From: WJMT01 sp964445575
GTDB lineage: Bacteria; Acidobacteriota; Aminicenantia; Aminicenantales; Aminicenantaceae
DNA length: 64,000 nucleotides
NCBI GenBank assembly: GCA_964445575.1
Contig: CAYULB010000005.1
Coordinates: 22,424-86,423 of the forward strand
Reading direction: 5' to 3'
Part shown: piece by piece, positions 8,248 to 17,416 of the stretch
Position numbering within the stretch: the stretch's first letter is position 1
How the letters are laid out: every line of letters starts with the position of its first letter
Notes under the pieces: model-generated
Seen by the model: only the letters and a program-made list of their open reading frames with translations
What the model was told of the DNA's origin: nothing
Database searches by the model: none
Program-made: the position numbers and the translations under genes

Positions 8248-9222
8248 ATGATACTCACATACATGGAAATAAGGGAAAATAAGATAAAAAAGGCCTCTTT
8301 GGAAGCTTTGTCTGAAGCCAAAAGAAGGGCTGATGACTTGAAGGGGGAATGCGGAGCTGTTTTCATAGGAAAAGACCTGGATAAGCTTGCAGAGGAAGCA
8401 TTTAAACATGGAGCTTCTAAGGTTTACCTGATGGGAAACCCACTGCTGAAGAACTATTCCTCTTCTCTTTATACTCTAGTTTTGTCTGGGCTGGTGGATG
8501 AAGTGAAACCTAAAGCATTGTTCTTCTCTGCCACGGCTATGGGAAAAGACTTAGCCCCAAGAGTGGCAGCCAAACTCGGTGCAGGAGTGGCTACAGACTG
8601 CACTGAAACTTCGGTGACAGACAGCGGCTTGGAAGTCGTAAGGCCTATATTTGCAGGGAAAGCATTGGCTGTGTTTCAATTTTCTTCAGAACCTCAGATT
8701 GTGTCTCTCAGGCCAAACGTGTTTCCCTTAACAGCGCCTGTTTCTGAAAAAGGAGAAGTCATTAAGAAAGAGGTGGACGTTTCCGAGGAACAGGCTAAAG
8801 ACCAAGTGGTTGAAGTCAAGAGAGAAGAAGGAGCTGAATTGGATGTTACAGAAGCAGCAATCATTGTTTCAGGAGGAAGAGGATTGAAAGGACCTGAAAA
8901 TTTCAGTTTGCTGAAGGATATCATTGCTCTGCTTCCGAATGCAGCTCTGGGAAGTTCCCGTTCAGCGGTTGATGCGGGATGGGTCGACCATCAGCATCAG
9001 GTCGGACAAACAGGGAAGACAGTTTCACCCAATCTTTATATTGCGGTAGGCATATCGGGAGCCATCCAGCATCTGGCCGGCATGTCTTCATCCAAATACA
9101 TCGTGGCTATAAACAAGGACCCGGAAGCAGCTATTTTTAAGGTTGCTGACTTTGGGGTGGTTGGAGATTTGTTTAAAGTTATCCCTCCTTTCAAAAAAGA
9201 GCTGGAAAAATTTAAAGAATAG
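8248..9222 (+). CDS. etfA: Electron transfer flavoprotein, alpha subunit
   Basis: Large, FAD-binding subunit of ETF, 324 residues. The C-terminal FAD domain is clear: SGGRGLKGPENF (about residue 209), GSSRSAVDAGWV, the HQVGQTGKTVSPNLYIAVGISG segment in which FAD is held, and AINKDPEAAIFKVADFGVVGD. AGGAGG lies 6 nt before the ATG. With etfB it forms a two-gene operon. Whether this ETF is bifurcating cannot be told from sequence alone. Confidence 0.95.
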   Translation: MILTYMEIRENKIKKASLEALSEAKRRADDLKGECGAVFIGKDLDKLAEEAFKHGASKVYLMGNPLLKNYSSSLYTLVLSGLVDEVKPKALFFSATAMGKDLAPRVAAKLGAGVATDCTETSVTDSGLEVVRPIFAGKALAVFQFSSEPQIVSLRPNVFPLTAPVSEKGEVIKKEVDVSEEQAKDQVVEVKREEGAELDVTEAAIIVSGGRGLKGPENFSLLKDIIALLPNAALGSSRSAVDAGWVDHQHQVGQTGKTVSPNLYIAVGISGAIQHLAGMSSSKYIVAINKDPEAAIFKVADFGVVGDLFKVIPPFKKELEKFKE

Positions 9223-9320
9223 CGGGGTTTTTGAAAAGAGGCTGTAAATACGGAGGCACATTAAGGAGGGATGAGGCTGTTTGGCCGGATTGAAAAAACA
9301 GGACATATTAGGAGGGGTTA

Positions 9321-10259
9321 TTGAATCTAAAAACAGAAGAATTTGTTGAGCAAAAAATTAAAGAGATCAGAGACACCGTTGGTTCTGGGAAAGCCATCTC
9401 TGCTCTTTCTGGAGGGGTGGACAGTTCTACTTGTACGGTCCTGGCACACCAGGCTTTAGGGGAGAGGTTAGAAGTGATCTTCATTGATGACGGTCTCATG
9501 AGAGAAGATGAAGACAAGTATGTATCCAAAGTTTTTTCAGATATGGGGATTGAAGTCAAGGTCATAGATGCCCGAAAAGAATTTTTCTCTGCCCTTAAAG
9601 GAAAAACAGATCCAGAAGAGAAAAGAAAAGCCTTTCGGAATAAATTTTATGAAGTTTTTGGAGAAGCGGTGTTAAAGAGCGGAGCTAAACACCTGGTCCA
9701 AGGGACCATTGCCGCGGATATTATTGAAACTAAGGGGGGAGTTAAAACCCAGCACAATATTCTGGAACAGATTGGCATCGACAGTGAAAAAGGATATGGA
9801 TTTAAAGTGATAGAGCCTTTAAAGGAGCTGTTCAAACATCAGGTAAGAGAGGTAGCCAGGTCTCTAGGCCTTTCCAGGGAGCTTTACAACAGAATGCCTT
9901 TCCCTGGCCCGGGGTTAGCCACGCGAGTCATTGGTGAGGTCACTGAAGAGCGGGTCGTCAGAGTAAGCCGGGCAACTCAAATTGTGGAAGAGGAGACAGC
10001 TTCTCTCGAACCTTTTCAGGCCTTTGCCGTGCTTTTAAATGACAGAGGCACGGGAATCGAAGAGGGCAAAAGAAAGTATGGAGAGATTGTCATTATCCGC
10101 TGTGTGGAGAGCAAGGATGCCATGACTGCTCAGCCTACTCAAGTTTCCTGGAAAATACTCAAGGAAATCTCACAGAGAATAACCGAAGAAATCCCATCGG
10201 TCACTAGAGTGGCCTATGAAATCACTCCCAAGCCTCCGGCTACTATTGAATATATTTGA
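9321..10259 (+). CDS. guaAB: Stand-alone GMP synthase ATP-PPase subunit (GuaA C-terminal type)
   Basis: 312 residues covering only the ATP pyrophosphatase and dimerisation parts of GMP synthase, as in the archaeal two-subunit enzyme. The PP-loop is SALSGGVDSST (about residues 28-38). Other family marks are VQGTIAADIIET, the RMPFPGPGLATRVIGE segment and the C-terminal KPPATIEYI. It begins with TTG, supported by GGAGGGG 4-10 nt upstream. No glutaminase subunit is adjacent, so it would need free ammonia or a distant partner. A complete GuaA is encoded at 41417-42949, making this a second copy that may use a different substrate. Confidence 0.85.
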   Translation: MNLKTEEFVEQKIKEIRDTVGSGKAISALSGGVDSSTCTVLAHQALGERLEVIFIDDGLMREDEDKYVSKVFSDMGIEVKVIDARKEFFSALKGKTDPEEKRKAFRNKFYEVFGEAVLKSGAKHLVQGTIAADIIETKGGVKTQHNILEQIGIDSEKGYGFKVIEPLKELFKHQVREVARSLGLSRELYNRMPFPGPGLATRVIGEVTEERVVRVSRATQIVEEETASLEPFQAFAVLLNDRGTGIEEGKRKYGEIVIIRCVESKDAMTAQPTQVSWKILKEISQRITEEIPSVTRVAYEITPKPPATIEYI

Positions 10260-10296
10260 CAGAAACTGGCTAGGGTTTTCTTAAGAGCCTGTAAAG

Positions 10297-10340
10297 AAAA
10301 GCCCGGGGAGAAGGATGTTCCCATCCCCCCAGGCTTTTTT
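10297..10340. terminator. Bidirectional intrinsic terminator
   Basis: A-run, then AAGCCCGGGG, a loop, and CCCCCCAGGCTTTTTT. The GC-rich stem is flanked by A's on one side and T's on the other. It lies between the convergent ATP-PPase gene (plus) and VPS10-like propeller gene (minus) and can stop both. Confidence 0.75.
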
Positions 10341-10356
10341 GATCTAATTGAAAGAT

Positions 10357-12753
10357 TCAGTACCTCCGGAACGAGCGCCGACCTCCATTGACAGGGGTGG
10401 CGTCCAAAGCCCACATCCCCCATCCATGGGTGGCTACAACAATGACATTGTCTCTGGGATGAATGATAAGGTCCTGAGCATACACAGTGGGGAGATTGCC
10501 GCCTAGAACATTCCAGGTTTTTCCTTTGTCTTTGGAAACATACACTCCTACATCTGTTCCCACATAGAGAATGTTTTCGTCTATGGGGTCTTCCCGAATC
10601 ACATTCACAGGCCCTAGAGGGATTCCTGATGAGATGTCTTTCCATGTTTGACCGTAGTCATCCGACATCCACACATAGGGCTGGAAATCATCTTCTCTTT
10701 TTCCGTTTTGAGTCATATAAACCACAGAAGGATTATGTTCTGAGGCTACCAGCCGGCTGACCCATTTTCTGTAAGGAAGACCTTTCATGATTTCTGACCA
10801 GCTTTTTCCTCTGTTATGGGTCACCCAGACTTTTCCGTCATCAGTACCTGCATAGATCACATCAGGATTAAAAGGAGATTCTGAAATAGCGAAGATAGTT
10901 TGGTACGGAATATCTCCCAGTTCATCTTCGATACCATAGCTCAAATCAGGGCTGATTCTTTCCCAGACATCTCCCAGGAAGCGGGAGCGGAAGAGATACT
11001 GAAGACCGAGATAAACTGTCTCAGGATGGCTGGGTGACAGGATGATGGGAGCAAGCCACTGTCCACGGAGAAATCCTGTTTCTTTTGTCTGAGGAGGATA
11101 GATGTCTTTTCTTTCTCCGGTTTTGAGGTTGGTTCGGGTTATATGCCCATAGAAACCAGCCGAATACACGATATCTGGATTGGCGGGATCAATGGCATGG
11201 GTAGAGCCTTCTCCTCCTGGAGCGCGTTCCCATTCAACGGCCTGGAATCCTTCCAATTTATTGCCTCTAAAGTCTGTTCTTGGAAGAACTTTGGCCCGAA
11301 AACTTCCATGGTCCTGCATGGAGCCGTAGACGCGGAATGGTTGAGCCATGTCATAAGAGACATTAAAAAACTGGCAGACAGGAAGATTGTCAGTGAAAGC
11401 TCTCCAATTTTCCCCTTTGTCATAGGATATGGCAATGCCGCCGTCATTGACATTGATAATGTAGTTGGAATTATCTGGATCTATCCACATTCCATGATGA
11501 TCTCCGTGTACATTTCGGGCGATTCTCTGGAAAGTCTCTCCCCCGTCAGTGGAAACACTGAGCGGGACTCCCATGATATAAACTCTATCCGGGTCATTGG
11601 GGTCTACTCGGATTTGACCGAAAACCCAACCGTATGTTCCTGAATGACGCATCATGTACGCTTGCGTCTGTTCAGTCTTTCCGCTGGTCTGCACCCAAGT
11701 TTCGCCTTTGTCATCAGAGCGGTAAACCGTAGCGCCTTTGATGATGCCTTTTAAGCCGCGGGTATAAGAGTCAGCCTTTTCTTCTTCTGTTAATTCCCGA
11801 GCGATTTCATAGTTATCAACCAAGGCATAAAGAGTGTTGGGCTGGCTGAGGCAGACATCCAATCCGATCCGGCCCCGGTCTTCTGCTTCAGGGAGTCCTG
11901 TGTTTATAGGATTCCAGGTTTCACCGCCGTCCGTGGTTTTGTAAATGCCGCTTTGGTTGTATCCATCAAGATTGCGCGGGTCGTTCCATTTGAGGCGGAT
12001 TCTCTGCCAGAGAGCTGCATACAGAGTCTCTGAGTCTTCAGGGTCCATGGTCAAATCAATAGCTCCGGTTCGGGGGCCTTTGTAGAGTATCTTCTCCCAG
12101 GTTTCACCGCCGTCCGTGGTCTTAAAAATCCCTCTTTCCTCATTGTCTGTCCATTCATGTCCTGAGGCGGCCACATAAATCACATCCGGATTCTCTGGGT
12201 GGACAACGATACGGGCGATGGTGAGAGTATCGGCTAAGCCCATATGTTTCCAGGTTTTGCCGCCGTCCAAAGATTTGTAGATTCCAGCACCATTTTGAGA
12301 GCTGCGGAAGATATTGGCTTCTCCAGTACCAACCCATATGACCTCAGGGTTTGTAGGATCCAAGGCAATGTCTCCTATAGAGGCGGTGGCTTCATTTGTG
12401 AAAATAGGTTCCCAGGTAGTTCCTTCATTAACTGTTTTCCAGACACCGCCGGAAGCTGTGGCTACATAAATAGTGTAATTTTCTCCTTTTGGCTCCACTA
12501 CAGCAATGTCTGTGCATCGTCCGCTTACATTGGTGGGTCCGATATGCCACCATTTAAGGTCTTTGAACTCTGAATTTGCCTTCATCTCCAGATGCTTGGA
12601 GAACCCCTCAAAGCGCAGCGCAGGATCTGTGTTCTTGATGACCTCCTGCGGATTGGCCTTTTTCGCAGCGGATGAGGAAAAGGACATTCCTCCCACCAGG
12701 AAAAAGACCAGAAAAGCCATAAGAAAAATGGAAAGAATACGTTTTTGTGACAT
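10357..12753 (-). CDS. Secreted VPS10/sortilin-like beta-propeller protein
   Basis: 798-residue exported protein. A basic start, a hydrophobic stretch (about residues 5-30) and an SSSAAKK cleavage region form a signal peptide. The rest is a chain of BNR/Asp-box motifs (forms of SxDxGxTW: SLDGGKTW, TTDGGETW, SDDKGETW, STDGGETF, SYDKGENW, SDDYGQTW, SKDKGKTW), typical of the ten-bladed VPS10 propeller and photosystem-assembly-like WD repeats. No catalytic signature or membrane anchor is visible. The function is probably extracellular binding or a glycan/protein interaction. The AAGGAGG ribosome-binding site supports the start. The family is common in Acidobacteria-like genomes. Confidence 0.85.
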   Translation of the reverse strand: MSQKRILSIFLMAFLVFFLVGGMSFSSSAAKKANPQEVIKNTDPALRFEGFSKHLEMKANSEFKDLKWWHIGPTNVSGRCTDIAVVEPKGENYTIYVATASGGVWKTVNEGTTWEPIFTNEATASIGDIALDPTNPEVIWVGTGEANIFRSSQNGAGIYKSLDGGKTWKHMGLADTLTIARIVVHPENPDVIYVAASGHEWTDNEERGIFKTTDGGETWEKILYKGPRTGAIDLTMDPEDSETLYAALWQRIRLKWNDPRNLDGYNQSGIYKTTDGGETWNPINTGLPEAEDRGRIGLDVCLSQPNTLYALVDNYEIARELTEEEKADSYTRGLKGIIKGATVYRSDDKGETWVQTSGKTEQTQAYMMRHSGTYGWVFGQIRVDPNDPDRVYIMGVPLSVSTDGGETFQRIARNVHGDHHGMWIDPDNSNYIINVNDGGIAISYDKGENWRAFTDNLPVCQFFNVSYDMAQPFRVYGSMQDHGSFRAKVLPRTDFRGNKLEGFQAVEWERAPGGEGSTHAIDPANPDIVYSAGFYGHITRTNLKTGERKDIYPPQTKETGFLRGQWLAPIILSPSHPETVYLGLQYLFRSRFLGDVWERISPDLSYGIEDELGDIPYQTIFAISESPFNPDVIYAGTDDGKVWVTHNRGKSWSEIMKGLPYRKWVSRLVASEHNPSVVYMTQNGKREDDFQPYVWMSDDYGQTWKDISSGIPLGPVNVIREDPIDENILYVGTDVGVYVSKDKGKTWNVLGGNLPTVYAQDLIIHPRDNVIVVATHGWGMWALDATPVNGGRRSFRRY

Positions 12754-12826
12754 AAAAAAACCTCCTTTAAAGGATTGTTTATGATATATAATATATCAGA
12801 AAAATTTTTTAAAAGAAATGAATTTA

Positions 12827-12855
12827 TTGACTCTTTTTTTTTCAATTTATATCCT
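12827..12855 (+). promoter_or_regulatory. Putative promoter of the small secreted protein gene
   Basis: TTGACT and TATCCT separated by 17 bp, about 60 bp upstream of the ATG at 12915. It is in the AT-rich divergent region shared with the propeller gene. Confidence 0.45.
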
Positions 12856-12914
12856 TACTACTGGATAGAGTGGATATTTTGAAGCATCTACTAAAAAATT
12901 AAAGGAGGACTACA

Positions 12915-13538
12915 ATGAAAAGGGGATTCCTGATAGCAGGGTTAGCTTTATCGCTTATCTTGTTTCCTTCTCTCTTTAAGGCCGAAGGAAATTCTGAAAA
13001 ACCAAAGGAGGCCTCCTTAGAGACGGATATTATGGCCCAGCAGGAAAAGATTGAAAAAACAATTTTAGAAGCACTAGCCCAGCTAAAAAAAGGAGACAAC
13101 AATAAAGCGGCTGAACTGCTTGCTGAGGCGATGATGATGATTAAGAGTGCAGAAGAGCTGAGCATCGGGCAATTGTTTCTCTGTAAGGAGATCAACGGCT
13201 ACAGAGATTATGTAAAAAGAGAAGGAAACACCATAAAATCCGGAGAGCCTTTCCTGCTGTATATTGAACCAGCTGGATTTCAAATCAGAAAAGAAGACAG
13301 TGAGTATAAAATTTGGGTGTCTGAGGATGCTTCTATTGTCAATGAAAACGGGGATGTGATTTTTCAGCAGAACAACTGGGTTGAGTACAAAAGGGGATTT
13401 ATGAGTCCGGGCATTCCGTTTTATATAACCAACCGAGTGACTGATATTCCTCCGGGGAAATACACTTTCAAATTCACCATAAAAGATAACTATAAAAAGA
13501 TTTTTTTAGAGCAGTCTTTTGATTTTATGGTGGAGTGA
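12915..13538 (+). CDS. Secreted hypothetical protein
   Basis: 207 residues. An N-terminal signal peptide (MKRGFLIAGLALSLILFPSLFKAEG) is clear, and the start is supported by AAAGGAGG 8 nt upstream. A helical segment of about residues 38-80 (KIEKTILEALAQLKKGDNN, then an AAELLAEAMMM run) resembles a TPR-like helix pair. A beta-rich half follows, with GEPFLLYIEPAGFQ and FYITNRVTDIPPGKYTFKFTIKDN, like periplasmic ligand-binding or chaperone-like beta sandwiches. I do not recognise the family. It is divergent from the propeller gene and could be functionally linked to it. Confidence 0.75.
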   Translation: MKRGFLIAGLALSLILFPSLFKAEGNSEKPKEASLETDIMAQQEKIEKTILEALAQLKKGDNNKAAELLAEAMMMIKSAEELSIGQLFLCKEINGYRDYVKREGNTIKSGEPFLLYIEPAGFQIRKEDSEYKIWVSEDASIVNENGDVIFQQNNWVEYKRGFMSPGIPFYITNRVTDIPPGKYTFKFTIKDNYKKIFLEQSFDFMVE

Positions 13539-13567
13539 GGGTTTCTTTTTTTGTTTGCCTGCCTGGA

Positions 13568-13965
13568 TTATATGATCTCCAATTCATCTTTACTGGGAAG
13601 CTCAGGAAAAGAAGCGTGAGGTTCCTGCTGATACCAGAAAGCCACGGATGAAATATCATCCTGAAGGGGAAGATACCGACTTCCAGAGCGTCATCCCAGA
13701 GCCTGGATGTGAACATAGGGAGAGACCTTCCATCCCTGGCCCAGGTCGCGGGCTGCATTCATGGCCGGTCCATCCGCAGACATGCCGCCTTTCCCTTTTC
13801 CCCGGTGAAGTTTTCAGGGCTGATGGACCGGGATTTGGCATGTGAGAGACGATACAGATTGCCCAGATTCAGATACAGTCCATTAAATAATTTTTCTTCG
13901 GCTGCGGACACAAGGAGCGCAGCCAGCATAAAGAAAACAATGACAGTGACCCATGATCTTTTCAT
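13568..13965 (-). pseudogene. Remnant of a secreted GH172 (DUF2961) glycoside hydrolase
   Basis: The 5' part encodes a signal peptide (MKRSWVTVIVFFMLAALLVS) and a start typical of DUF2961 proteins: GNLYRLSHAKSRSISPENF then TGEKGK. After that the frame slips by one base near 13788, where one G appears lost. Translation continues in another frame as GGMSADGPAMNAARDLGQGW KVSPYV, ending IQALG. It then jumps to the family's extreme C-terminus, LQDDISSVAFWYQQEPHASF followed by PELP, ending at a TAA at 13568. About 250 or more central residues are missing. A frameshift plus a large internal deletion makes this a dead gene. Confidence 0.75.
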
Positions 13966-14052
13966 GTATGCCCTCCTAAAATGTTGTGTTGATTTGTTTT
14001 ATTTTTAAACTCTTTCACGGAATTAGAATTGTTTTTACTCCGGGTTTCTTGG

Positions 14053-14082
14053 TTGACTGGTTTGGATTTTTATGTGTATTAT
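14053..14082 (+). promoter_or_regulatory. Putative promoter of the envelope export cassette
   Basis: TTGACT and TATTAT with 18 bp between them, about 110 bp before the first ATG (14194) of the LolA-like/ABC operon. Confidence 0.45.
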
Positions 14083-14193
14083 GAATGAAAGAGCTGCTTA
14101 GATGAAATAATTTTTCTTAGGATTGCTTTGGTTACTGTGGTCAAAACCGTTTTTTTATGGAAGTTGCCGCAGCGATATAAAGGAGAAGGCAAA

Positions 14194-14961
14194 ATGAACA
14201 AATGGTTGATCATGGGAGCTTCTCTCATGTTTGTATTGGGGTCAGTGATATTTTCCAGCAACAGCCAGGAACAAGACGTGACTGCACGTGATATTGTCGA
14301 AAAGCTCGATGAATTGTACCGCAGTGATTCCAGCAAAGCTTTAATGGAGATGGAGATCGTCACTCCTCATTGGCAGCGAACACTAAAGATGCGTATCTGG
14401 AGTGAAGGCATGGATAAAACCTTTGTCAGGATTTTGGAGCCGAAAAAGGAAAGAGGCATAGGAACGCTGCGAGTTGAAAATGAAATGTGGAATTACCTTC
14501 CCAAGACCAATAAAGTCATTAAAATTCCGCCTTCTATGATGATGAGTTCTTGGATGGGTTCGGATTTCACCAATAATGATTTGGTCCGGGAATACACCTT
14601 TGTTGAGGATTATGATTTTGAGATGACGGAAATCGAAAATCCTGAACACGGACAATTATACCTGAAATGTATTCCTCATGAAGGTCTGCCCATTGTATGG
14701 GGGCATATCATTTTGGCGGTCCGCAGTGAGGATTACCTGCCGGTGTGGGAAAAATATTATGATGAAAAAGGAAAGCTGGCCCGGGAAATGTTTTACCGGG
14801 ATATCAAAAGGTTTGATGACCGGACGATTCCCTCAGTTATGGAGTTGATCCCGGCATCAAAAGAGGGCCACAAAACCATTATTTACTATCTTGAAGCGGA
14901 ATTTGAGATTAAGATGGATGAATCGGTGTTTACGCTGAGAAACCTGCGCTCTGGATTTTAA
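14194..14961 (+). CDS. LolA-like outer-membrane lipoprotein-sorting protein
   Basis: 255-residue exported protein with a signal peptide (MNKWLIMGASLMFVLGSVIF). It matches the LolA-like family usually annotated outer membrane lipoprotein-sorting protein. Typical pieces are ILEPKKERGIGTLRVENEMW, YLPKTNKVIKIPP, a Met/Ser-rich MMMSSWMGSDFTNNDLVREY and a late beta-rich half. AAGGAGAAGG just before the ATG at 14194 decides the start over an upstream ATG at 14128. It probably carries a lipid or lipoprotein across the periplasm for the ABC transporter encoded just downstream (4 bp gap). Confidence 0.85.
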   Translation: MNKWLIMGASLMFVLGSVIFSSNSQEQDVTARDIVEKLDELYRSDSSKALMEMEIVTPHWQRTLKMRIWSEGMDKTFVRILEPKKERGIGTLRVENEMWNYLPKTNKVIKIPPSMMMSSWMGSDFTNNDLVREYTFVEDYDFEMTEIENPEHGQLYLKCIPHEGLPIVWGHIILAVRSEDYLPVWEKYYDEKGKLAREMFYRDIKRFDDRTIPSVMELIPASKEGHKTIIYYLEAEFEIKMDESVFTLRNLRSGF

Positions 14962-14965
14962 AAAG

Positions 14966-16180
14966 ATGATGCTGAAAATGGCTTTTCGCAATATATTTCG
15001 CCACAAACGCCGCACAGTTTTTACGGGATTGAGCATGTTCGGAGGTTTTGTGATGGCTGCGATTTTTATCGGCTGGGCGGATGGAACGTACAACAATATT
15101 ATTGACGGATTCACACGGAATAATTTTGGACATATTCAGATACATGCGGAAAGTTACCTGGACCGGCCGTCTTTATACAAAACTATTGACCAGCTTGCTG
15201 TGGTCAAAGATGCGGTTTCCAGCCTGGAGTATGTGGATTCCTGGGCCCCTAGGGTTTATTCTTCGGGGCTGGGATCGCTGGAAGAGAAAAGCAGCGGCAT
15301 TCAGATCACGGGTATTGATCCAATCCGGGAAAATGAAACCATTCATTTCAACCGGAAAATCATTCAGGGAGAGAGCTTATCCCCCCAACCGGAAAAGGAA
15401 GTGCTGCTGGGAAAGGGATTGGCAGAAGTCCTGAATGCCGAAACAGGAAGTGAAGTGGTGGTCATTTCCCAGGCAGCGGACGGTTCCATCGCCAATGATC
15501 TTTATCAGGTGACCGGGATTCTGGATTTGGGAGACGGAGCCTCTAACCGCACAGCTTTTTATATCCATATACAGGATGCCCAGGAGCTTTTTGTTCTGGG
15601 AGATAAAGTGCATGAAGTCGCGATAACCATGGATGATTTAGATGCTGTGAGATCGGCGGACCGGATATTGGAAAAGCGGCTGGAGAGAACCGGGCTAGAT
15701 CCGGCTTCCTGGCAGGAATTTGCCCGTTCTTTTTATGTTGCTATGAAGGCGGACATGCAAGGCATGTGGATTACGCTGGTTGTGATTGTGTTAGTCGTAG
15801 CCATAGGTGTCTTGAATACGGTGTTGATGTCGGTTCTGGAGCGGCAGAGAGAATATGGAGTGTTAAAAGCAGTGGGGACCAAATCCCACCAAATTGTGAA
15901 ACTTGTGCTGGCTGAGGTGAATATCCTGGCTGTATTTTCTATTGTTTTTGGAGTTGGAATAGGACTTCTGGTGAACTGGATTCTTTCCCAGCACGGTATC
16001 AATCTCAGTCAGCCGATAAGCTGGGGAGGAATGGAGATTCAATCCATGAAAGCGGAAATCAATCTTCGCAGTTTTGTTATTCCTGCTGTCACTGTTTGGC
16101 TCTCAGCTACAATGGTCAGTGTTTTTCCGGCTTTGAAAGCGGCTCGGACGGAACCGGCGAAGACCATGCGGATGCACTGA
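14966..16180 (+). CDS. ABC transporter permease, FtsX/LolC-E type (first)
   Basis: 404-residue permease of the MacB/LolCDE class. One N-terminal membrane segment (about residues 20-40) precedes a large periplasmic domain. Three C-terminal membrane segments of the FtsX domain (about residues 268-400) include GVLNTVLMSVLERQREYGVL and the KAVGT coupling helix. The reading frame starts 4 bp after the LolA-like gene, and the next permease follows 9 bp after its stop. It likely pairs with that second permease and the ATPase as an exporter moving envelope material. Confidence 0.92.
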   Translation: MMLKMAFRNIFRHKRRTVFTGLSMFGGFVMAAIFIGWADGTYNNIIDGFTRNNFGHIQIHAESYLDRPSLYKTIDQLAVVKDAVSSLEYVDSWAPRVYSSGLGSLEEKSSGIQITGIDPIRENETIHFNRKIIQGESLSPQPEKEVLLGKGLAEVLNAETGSEVVVISQAADGSIANDLYQVTGILDLGDGASNRTAFYIHIQDAQELFVLGDKVHEVAITMDDLDAVRSADRILEKRLERTGLDPASWQEFARSFYVAMKADMQGMWITLVVIVLVVAIGVLNTVLMSVLERQREYGVLKAVGTKSHQIVKLVLAEVNILAVFSIVFGVGIGLLVNWILSQHGINLSQPISWGGMEIQSMKAEINLRSFVIPAVTVWLSATMVSVFPALKAARTEPAKTMRMH

Positions 16181-16189
16181 GGAGGAGAA

Positions 16190-17416
16190 ATGTGGTTTTA
16201 CATCAAATTAGCCTGGCGGAATGTTTTTCGGAATAAACGCCGGACTATCATAGCGAGTACAGCCATCGGTATAGGATTGGCATCTCTGATTTTTGTGGAT
16301 GGGCTTTTAATCGGGATGAAAGACTCCATGATCCGCTCCGCCACAAGTTCATTTTTAGGGGAGGCACAAATTCATTCGGAGGGTTACCGGCAGACGCGGG
16401 AAGTGGATGAGACCATCAATCAAGCCGGAAAAGTTATAAATAAATTGAGACAGGCTCCGGAGGTGAAATATTTTGCCCCCAGAGCCATGAGCTATGCGAT
16501 GATCACGTCTGCGGCCAATGTCCGGTCTGTCCAGATGGTTGGAGTGGAACCTCAAAGAGAAAGGAATATTTCAAAAATTGATGAGGCGGTTCGGGAAGGG
16601 ACATTTTTTGAGGAGTCTGATCCTCGTGATGTTTTGATTGGGGAAGAGCTGGCCGAAATTCTGGAAGTCAGCCTGGGGGATCGGATGGTCATCACGGTAT
16701 CTCAGGCTGAAAGCGGGGATCTGTCCCAGGAAATGTTCCGGATATCTGGATTATTCCATTTCAATACCCAGGAGATGGATAAAGGTATGATTTTTATCCA
16801 GCTGGACAAAGCCCAGGAAATGCTGAATATTGTTGATGGAATCCATGAAATCGCTGTCCAATTTCAAAACATTCAGGACTCTATGAAGCCAGGACTTCCC
16901 TTTTGGGAGAGGTTTTCCCAGTGGGGAAACGAGGCGGTGAGCTGGACCGAGGTTTTACCCCAGATGAATGCAGTTTTTGAAATGACCGCCATCAGCCGTT
17001 TTGTGATGTTTATTCTTATTGCCGCTGTGGTGGTTTTCGGTATTATCAATACCCTGTTCATGTCCATGTATGAGCGTTTGTTTGAATTTGGTGTGCTTCG
17101 GGCAGTCGGAACCCGGTCAGGCGGTGTGCTTCGTCTGATGATTTTCGAATCCGGCGCCTTGGGAATTATCAGCGCCGGAATCGGTATTGTTCTGGGGCTG
17201 GCTGTCACTGCCCTCTTAGCCCATACTGGGATCGATTATCGGGGCATCGAATTTGCTGGATCCACCATCCAAGAATTGATTTATCCGGTTCTGAATGTGT
17301 ATCAATTTATTTTTTATCCCCTGGGAATTATCGTATTTACCTCCCTGATCGGATTGTATCCGGCATTAACAGCGGCCCGGATGTCCATCACGGAAGCCAT
17401 GCGGAGGAGTATGTGA
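16190..17416 (+). CDS. ABC transporter permease, FtsX/LolC-E type (second)
   Basis: 408-residue paralogue of the preceding permease with the same plan: a membrane segment near residue 20, a periplasmic domain and three C-terminal membrane segments. The FtsX motif reads GIINTLFMSMYERLFEFGVL and then RAVGTR. AGGAGG precedes the ATG. Its end overlaps the ATPase gene if that gene starts at 17413. Two different permeases with one ATPase match the LolCDE arrangement. Confidence 0.92.
   Translation: MWFYIKLAWRNVFRNKRRTIIASTAIGIGLASLIFVDGLLIGMKDSMIRSATSSFLGEAQIHSEGYRQTREVDETINQAGKVINKLRQAPEVKYFAPRAMSYAMITSAANVRSVQMVGVEPQRERNISKIDEAVREGTFFEESDPRDVLIGEELAEILEVSLGDRMVITVSQAESGDLSQEMFRISGLFHFNTQEMDKGMIFIQLDKAQEMLNIVDGIHEIAVQFQNIQDSMKPGLPFWERFSQWGNEAVSWTEVLPQMNAVFEMTAISRFVMFILIAAVVVFGIINTLFMSMYERLFEFGVLRAVGTRSGGVLRLMIFESGALGIISAGIGIVLGLAVTALLAHTGIDYRGIEFAGSTIQELIYPVLNVYQFIFYPLGIIVFTSLIGLYPALTAARMSITEAMRRSM

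Noticed and set aside
7867..8409. 180-codon minus-strand frame
   Set aside because: It spans both etf genes on the opposite strand; no start signal or family pattern.
11143..11643. 166-codon plus-strand frame
   Set aside because: It is a shadow of the beta-propeller gene, arising from its repetitive composition.
12783..12797. GATATATAATATATC palindrome before the propeller gene
   Set aside because: It is made only of alternating A/T and could arise by chance; no matching regulator type could be named.
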